Positions 41,988-46,427 of a stretch of DNA of 46,427 nucleotides are shown one piece after another (position 1 is the first letter of the stretch; each line of letters starts with the position of its first letter). The notes beneath the pieces are model-generated. The model searched no databases. It saw only the letters and a list, made by a program, of their open reading frames with translations, and was not told where the DNA came from. The translations under genes were made by a program, and so were the position numbers. The DNA lies in the NCBI GenBank assembly GCA_019359275.1, contig JAHHHP010000042.1, positions 1 through 46,427 on the forward strand, written 5' to 3'. This DNA comes from Myxacorys chilensis ATA2-1-KO14 (GTDB taxonomy: Bacteria; Cyanobacteriota; Cyanobacteriia; Leptolyngbyales; Leptolyngbyaceae).

Positions 41988-43766
41988 TTAAGCGCTGATC
42001 AGCTGAAAGCGACAATCGGCTTGTAGCAGTACTTTGACCTCAGCAATAGGAATGGCGGGACTGTAGAGATAGCCTTGCATGACTTGGCAGCCCATTTCTT
42101 GTAGCACCAGCAGTTGCTTAACAGTTTCAACACCCTCAGCGACAACTTTCATCCTTAAACTTTTTGCCATGGCCACAATAGCGGTTGAGATCGCATTTGC
42201 TCCTTCACTTGTGGCTAAATGTTGAACAAATGATCGATCAATTTTCAGCGTATCAATAGGTAAAGAATTTAGATAATTCAGCGATGAATATCCGGTGCCA
42301 AAGTCATCAATCGAGATCTCAATGCCTAGGCTCTTTAGCTTTGACAAGATAGTGATAGTCGCTTTAACATCTTGCATCAGGCAAGTTTCCGTTAATTCCA
42401 GGACTAGAAGATGAGGATCAAGTCCTGTTTCGTCTAGAATGGCGGCAATGCGATCGACAAAGCCTTCCTGCTGAAACTGTCGCATTGAGAGATTAACCGA
42501 CACCCTAAGGGGTACTGCGTTCCATTGCTGCCAAATCTTGGCATGCTGACACGCCGTTTTAAGTACCCATTCTCCTAATGGAATAATTAATCCTAGTTCT
42601 TCAGCGATCGGAATGAACGTTGCAGGAGAAATCATACCCCGTCCAGGATGCTTCCAGCGCAGCAACGACTCCATCCCAACAATTTCGCCCGTTTTGAGAT
42701 TGACCTGGGGCTGGTAATGCACCTGAAACTCGGCACGCTCGATTGCTTTGGTCAAATCCATCTCGATGAGGCGACGCTCAACTTCGAGTTCATCCATGCT
42801 GGATGTGTAGAAGCAATAGCTCTGCCCATGTTGTTTGCACCAATGACGGGCGGTTTCAGCTTGACTGATGAGGTGTTCTGGATGTTGAGCCAGGTTTTGA
42901 GTCAGCGTGATCCCCAAGCTAATTTGAATGCAAACTTCTTGTCCGTTAATTTTGAAGGGAGACCCGATCGAATTGATAATTTGCTGAGCTAACTCCGTGA
43001 CTTCTGCTTCCTGAGGATTATGAGTCAGCACAATCCCAAATTCGTCACTGTTAAGACGAGCAAGCAGCCCATGAGAGTCGGTGAGTTTCGCTAAACGGTG
43101 CGCCACCATTTTGAGGAGAACGTCGCCAGTTGCATAACCAAAGCTGGCATTAACCGAGCGAAATCGATGGATGTTGAGACAGAAGATGGCGATCGCGCTG
43201 TGTGCTTCTCTAAAAATTGCGCCGTTCTTGTTTTGAAACTTAGCAAGGCTAACCGGAGCTTGTTCTGAAGTGCAGCGCTGAATTTGCTGACAGAGCAAGC
43301 CGCGACTCGGCAGACTCGTGAGTGGATCGAAAGTGGCCCCACGTTGGAGGGCTTCGACGGCTTGGCGCTGTTCGTTCGCGTAAAGTTGAGCGATCGCGGT
43401 TCGTTTGGTCAGCCGAGATGCGATCGCGTCGAGCAACTCCGAGACGGAACACGGTTTTATCAAGTAGTCATCTGCACCTAAGTTCATCCCGTGCCTAATT
43501 TCTTGATGCTCACATTTAGCGGTGAGAAAAATGACGGGAATTGCCGCTGTTGAGACGTGGCTACGAAGCTCCTCTAAAACGCCATACCCATCTAACTCGG
43601 GCATGCGGATGTCACACAGAATTAAATCGGGCAAGTAAGCCTTTGCCTTACAAACTCCTGATGCCCCGTGCTCTGCACCCATCACTTGAAACCCTTCCAA
43701 ATCTAATATTTCTAGAAGATTTGACCGGATTGTTTCATCATCCTCGATCACCAAGATTGTTTTCAT
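41988..43766 (-). CDS. REC-GGDEF-EAL response regulator (probable c-di-GMP phosphodiesterase)
   Basis: 592 residues. REC about 1-125: VIEDDETIRSN and acceptor Asp52 in LILCDIRMPELDG. A GGDEF domain about 145-310 has its active-site motif degenerated to LNSDEFGI, so it should not make c-di-GMP. An EAL domain about 335-590 reads ESL at Glu366 (GMESLLRWKH), with SVNLSMRQF, LELTETC, IDDFGTGYSSLNYL, LKIDRSF and VVAEGVET all present. The residues needed to bind metals and cut c-di-GMP therefore appear intact. The input is phosphorylation of Asp52 by an unknown kinase. It lies alone, downstream of hmpF in the opposite direction. c-di-GMP commonly controls pilus motility. Confidence 0.93.
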   Translation of the reverse strand: MKTILVIEDDETIRSNLLEILDLEGFQVMGAEHGASGVCKAKAYLPDLILCDIRMPELDGYGVLEELRSHVSTAAIPVIFLTAKCEHQEIRHGMNLGADDYLIKPCSVSELLDAIASRLTKRTAIAQLYANEQRQAVEALQRGATFDPLTSLPSRGLLCQQIQRCTSEQAPVSLAKFQNKNGAIFREAHSAIAIFCLNIHRFRSVNASFGYATGDVLLKMVAHRLAKLTDSHGLLARLNSDEFGIVLTHNPQEAEVTELAQQIINSIGSPFKINGQEVCIQISLGITLTQNLAQHPEHLISQAETARHWCKQHGQSYCFYTSSMDELEVERRLIEMDLTKAIERAEFQVHYQPQVNLKTGEIVGMESLLRWKHPGRGMISPATFIPIAEELGLIIPLGEWVLKTACQHAKIWQQWNAVPLRVSVNLSMRQFQQEGFVDRIAAILDETGLDPHLLVLELTETCLMQDVKATITILSKLKSLGIEISIDDFGTGYSSLNYLNSLPIDTLKIDRSFVQHLATSEGANAISTAIVAMAKSLRMKVVAEGVETVKQLLVLQEMGCQVMQGYLYSPAIPIAEVKVLLQADCRFQLISA

Positions 43767-44885
43767 TGGAGCGTGTAAGGCAAGATTTACGAACCCTTAA
43801 ATTAGATTGAAACATACGATAAATCAAAGAATTGAAATCAGCGTCCAAAGCGAAATGAAAAGTTAATTGAGTGCTACCAGTAGTAACAGATTATTAACTA
43901 GGTCTTTCAAGAAGTGCGCCGCTTTTACGTTCTGACGATTTCTACTAAGCTGAAGATGCAATAGCTTTTTGCTATTTGTTTAACATCACAAGAGCTATTT
44001 TGAAATTAAGCTTTTTGCTATCTAGATGCCGATCCTCTCTAGGTACAGAGCCTATGATGCGCTCGTTCAAGCTTATTGGTAACCTCGGTAAAGCTAAGTA
44101 TTTCTTTAGTTTCATAGCTTGGTCTTCACGTACCCTAAGTGTTTTTGCAATCAAGACGTTATCAGGAACTGGTTTAGGGAAGCTATCAGCAAGCTTTAGT
44201 AGTCCTCAATAGAATCAGCAGGCAGTGTAGAGAACAACAGAGGTATTACGGTTACAGCTTACTGAACTGAGAATTATGCGGATAGTAAATTTTACTACTC
44301 CATACTTAAGTTTGCCCCTGAACTTATTCTTTGACTACTCAAGATCACCAATTAAGACCACAATTTAAGTAAGGATCAGTAAAAACTTTGAGAAAACTAC
44401 GGTTGTTAATCTACCTTCGAGTGTTTCAGCACCTCAGCTAGAAGCTGTTTGTTCCACACTTGTGTATAGGTCGAGCTTAAGTGCTTTGAAAAGCTCTTAT
44501 CTATCAAGACACGCAATAAATACTTTGATATATCGAGTTTAGTTTAAACTTAGTTGAAGAAACGTAAAGAAATTCTTTAAGTAATTATAGTTTCTTGTCA
44601 GAATTGAGAGAAAATACCACTTATCTTCAGCACAAACCAGTGGTTACACTCAGAAAACTTAGACAACTAAGCTTAAGTGAGCAATGACTTGCAACTAAAA
44701 ACAGTATTCATAGCGCTTATGTTGGAGATGGCTGTATTGGGGGTATTGCGGAAGAAGATTTGAGGTGTAGGAAGGGGGATTGGTAAGTTTTAATATTTTC
44801 GCTATATAGAATTTTCTGTTGCTTTCGCCTTCTCAGTCCATTCCACTACCTTTAGTCGTCAAAATCCATTTTCAGGTCCTACTCT
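43767..44885. other. 1.1-kb A/T-rich region without a supported gene
   Basis: No convincing coding frame appears on either strand. The two short overlapping frames around 43972-44212 on opposite strands look random. A 13-base direct repeat AGCTTTTTGCTAT occurs at 43963-43975 and 44009-44021. No tRNA cloverleaf, CRISPR or transposase remnant is seen. It could hold the promoters of both flanking genes or a small RNA that cannot be recognised by eye. Confidence 0.4.
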
Positions 44886-46223
44886 ATGCCTCACCGAAGT
44901 CAACCCATCAGGCGAAAGCGCGGAATTGTGCTTAATGCAAGAGGATGGCAGCGCTTACAAGCAGCTGAACAGCACGCCGCAGATCAGCACAATTCTGGTA
45001 AATCCTTCACATTACAGGAACTTAGCGATCGTACAGGTCTAAGTCCTAACACCCTCGCAAGAGTACGAGGGCACAAAGTTTCAGTTGATCAGCAGACGTT
45101 AGAGAACTACTTTCGTGCTTTTGGGTTGACATTGGGAAGGGAGGACTACAGCGATTCTGAATCGCCACCCGTGGGCAGTCGTCCGCCAGTGATGTTAACG
45201 GGTCAACTTCCCAGCGATTCTCTGTTTTATATTTGTCGTCCGCCGAGTGAAGCCTTATGCTATGAGGGATTGCTGCAACCGGGCGCTTTGGTCCGCATCA
45301 AAGCACCTCGGCAGATGGGGAAAACCTCGCTAGCCGCTAAAGTGTTGTCCCAAGCGAGAGAACAGCGCATTCTAACCACAATAACCAGCCTACAATTAGC
45401 AGATACAGCCGTTTTATCGGATTTGAAGCGGTTTTTGCAATGGCTGTGTGCAGTTATCACGCAGACTCTTGAACTGCCAAATCAGCTTGAGCAATATTGG
45501 GATGACCTGTTTGGCAACAGCTACAACTGCACGAACTATTTTGAGAGCTATATTTTATCGAAGCTAGATCAGCCTCTAGTGCTTGCTTTAGATGAAGTTG
45601 ATGCCGTGTTTGACTATCCGCAGATTGCAGCGGATTTTTTCGGGATGCTGCGAGCTTGGTATGAGAAAGCACGGTATGGCGATGCCAAAAGCGAGTTGTG
45701 GCAAAAATTGCGGATTGTGCTGATTCACTCCACAGAGGTGTATGTGCCGCTGCATCTGCACCAATCGCCGTTTAATGCTGGACTTGCGATCGATCTGCCC
45801 TCATTTAATTCAGAACAAGTAATGGATTTGGCCCAGCGCTATGGGCTTGAAAACCTCGACGAGACGGTTGCAGAACTGATGAGCTTGACAGGCGGCAACC
45901 CGTACCTAGTGCAAGTCGGACTTCATCACTTAAGTGGGCAGTTGGTTTCGTTAAAGCAGTTAGTGCAGCATTCGAGTGCAATCAATGGGGTATATGGCCC
46001 ACATTTGCGACATTTGCTAGCGGATCTGCAAAAATACCCTGATTTGATCGCGGCGCTAAAGCGGGTGGTGTTATCTACTACCCCCTTTAAGCTTGAGCCG
46101 ATGCAAGCGTTTAAGCTGCAAAGTAAAGGACTCGTCTCGATGCAAGACCAGCAAGTAGTGCCAAGCTGCAATCTGTACCGCAGATACTTTTCTCAAGCCT
46201 TGTCCACATCGGAAGTGTTTTGA
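44886..46223 (+). CDS. HTH / AAA-like (AAA_35 type) ATPase
   Basis: 445 residues. An N-terminal helix-turn-helix-like unit covers about 38-80 (SFTLQELSDRTGLSPNTLARVRGHKVSVDQQTLENYFRAFG). A short linker follows, then an AAA-like domain: Walker A APRQMGKTS (140-148), Walker B LVLALDEVD (231-239), and a GGNPYLVQVGLHHL motif near the end. The pattern PRQMGKTSL is typical of the cyanobacterial AAA_35 family of unknown function, often fused to WD40, CHASE2 or CHAT-like partners. Here it stands alone and ends after the ATPase module. It may be a signalling ATPase with a DNA- or protein-binding head. The ribosome-binding site is weak. Confidence 0.88.
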   Translation: MPHRSQPIRRKRGIVLNARGWQRLQAAEQHAADQHNSGKSFTLQELSDRTGLSPNTLARVRGHKVSVDQQTLENYFRAFGLTLGREDYSDSESPPVGSRPPVMLTGQLPSDSLFYICRPPSEALCYEGLLQPGALVRIKAPRQMGKTSLAAKVLSQAREQRILTTITSLQLADTAVLSDLKRFLQWLCAVITQTLELPNQLEQYWDDLFGNSYNCTNYFESYILSKLDQPLVLALDEVDAVFDYPQIAADFFGMLRAWYEKARYGDAKSELWQKLRIVLIHSTEVYVPLHLHQSPFNAGLAIDLPSFNSEQVMDLAQRYGLENLDETVAELMSLTGGNPYLVQVGLHHLSGQLVSLKQLVQHSSAINGVYGPHLRHLLADLQKYPDLIAALKRVVLSTTPFKLEPMQAFKLQSKGLVSMQDQQVVPSCNLYRRYFSQALSTSEVF

Positions 46224-46427
46224 CCTATCATTTCTAACTTGCAAGTCTCAACGCATTCTTAATAGTGTCTTAAATAAGAGCAAAAGAGTAGAAAGTTTCG
46301 GGGTCGTGTTCTAGACGTGTGGAGCGATAGCTAAATGGGTAATCCAAATTCGTACCGATTGATGAACAGACCAATAACTACATCATGCAACCATTCTGAT
46401 TTGGAAAAGCAAATCGTTCTACGCGCC

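Noticed and set aside
43972..44212. Short opposed frames of 60 and 78 codons in the long intergenic region
   Set aside because: Overlap each other on opposite strands, with no ribosome-binding site or known family.
46224..46427. Possible tRNA or gene start at the right edge
   Set aside because: No cloverleaf pattern or convincing frame in the last 200 bases.

Overview
This is cyanobacterial chromosomal DNA. It carries a phycocyanin (cpc) rod operon, many copies of the HIP1 octamer GCGATCGC, a type IV pilus chemotaxis (pil/hmp) cluster with hmpF, and several lineage-typical families (DUF928, TPS-CHAT proteins, CHASE2-GGDEF, AAA_35-like ATPases, PatA-type response regulators). Tandem cpcG genes and HmpF point to a filamentous strain. 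I cannot fix the genus from sequence alone.

Layout. 0.3-1.1 kb: two small hypothetical genes. 1.4-3.05 kb (+): phosphoglucomutase. 3.1-9.4 kb (-): cpcB-cpcA-cpcC-cpcD-cpcD'-[cpcE/cpcF relic]-cpcG-cpcG-cpcG, closed by a Rho-independent terminator. The lyase genes expected between cpcD and cpcG survive only as one frameshifted cpcE/cpcF fusion relic. 10.1-11.1 kb (-): RluD-family pseudouridine synthase, followed by a Uma2 fragment. 11.4-20.1 kb: a CHASE2-GGDEF diguanylate cyclase (-) divergent from a giant exported TPS / beta-helix / CHAT protease (+), then a DUF928 protein (+). 20.2-27.5 kb: a small membrane protein, a membrane-anchored GTPase, an EbsA-like pilus protein, a BioD-like/DRTGG protein, a cysteine desulfurase, and a lipoprotein with two PLD active sites, an EF-hand and a ComEA-like HhH tail. 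27.7-39.25 kb (-): the pilus chemotaxis genes in the order pilG-pilH-pilI-pilJ-pilL. 39.6-41.66 kb (+): a small unrecognised ORF and hmpF. 42.0-43.8 kb (-): a REC-GGDEF-EAL regulator. 43.8-44.9 kb: A/T-rich DNA with no supported gene. 44.9-46.2 kb (+): an HTH/AAA-like ATPase.

Functional themes. Three are clear: light-harvesting rods (cpc), surface motility and its signalling (pil/hmp, EbsA, the c-di-GMP enzymes), and a surface or secretion module (CHASE2-GGDEF / TPS-CHAT / DUF928, perhaps also the PLD-HhH lipoprotein). The best candidate for a little-described system is the CHASE2-GGDEF / exported CHAT / DUF928 cassette. Also notable are the decayed lyase genes inside an otherwise intact cpc operon and the roughly 1,000-residue acidic spacer, with a fresh internal 126-bp tandem duplication, in the CheA-type kinase.
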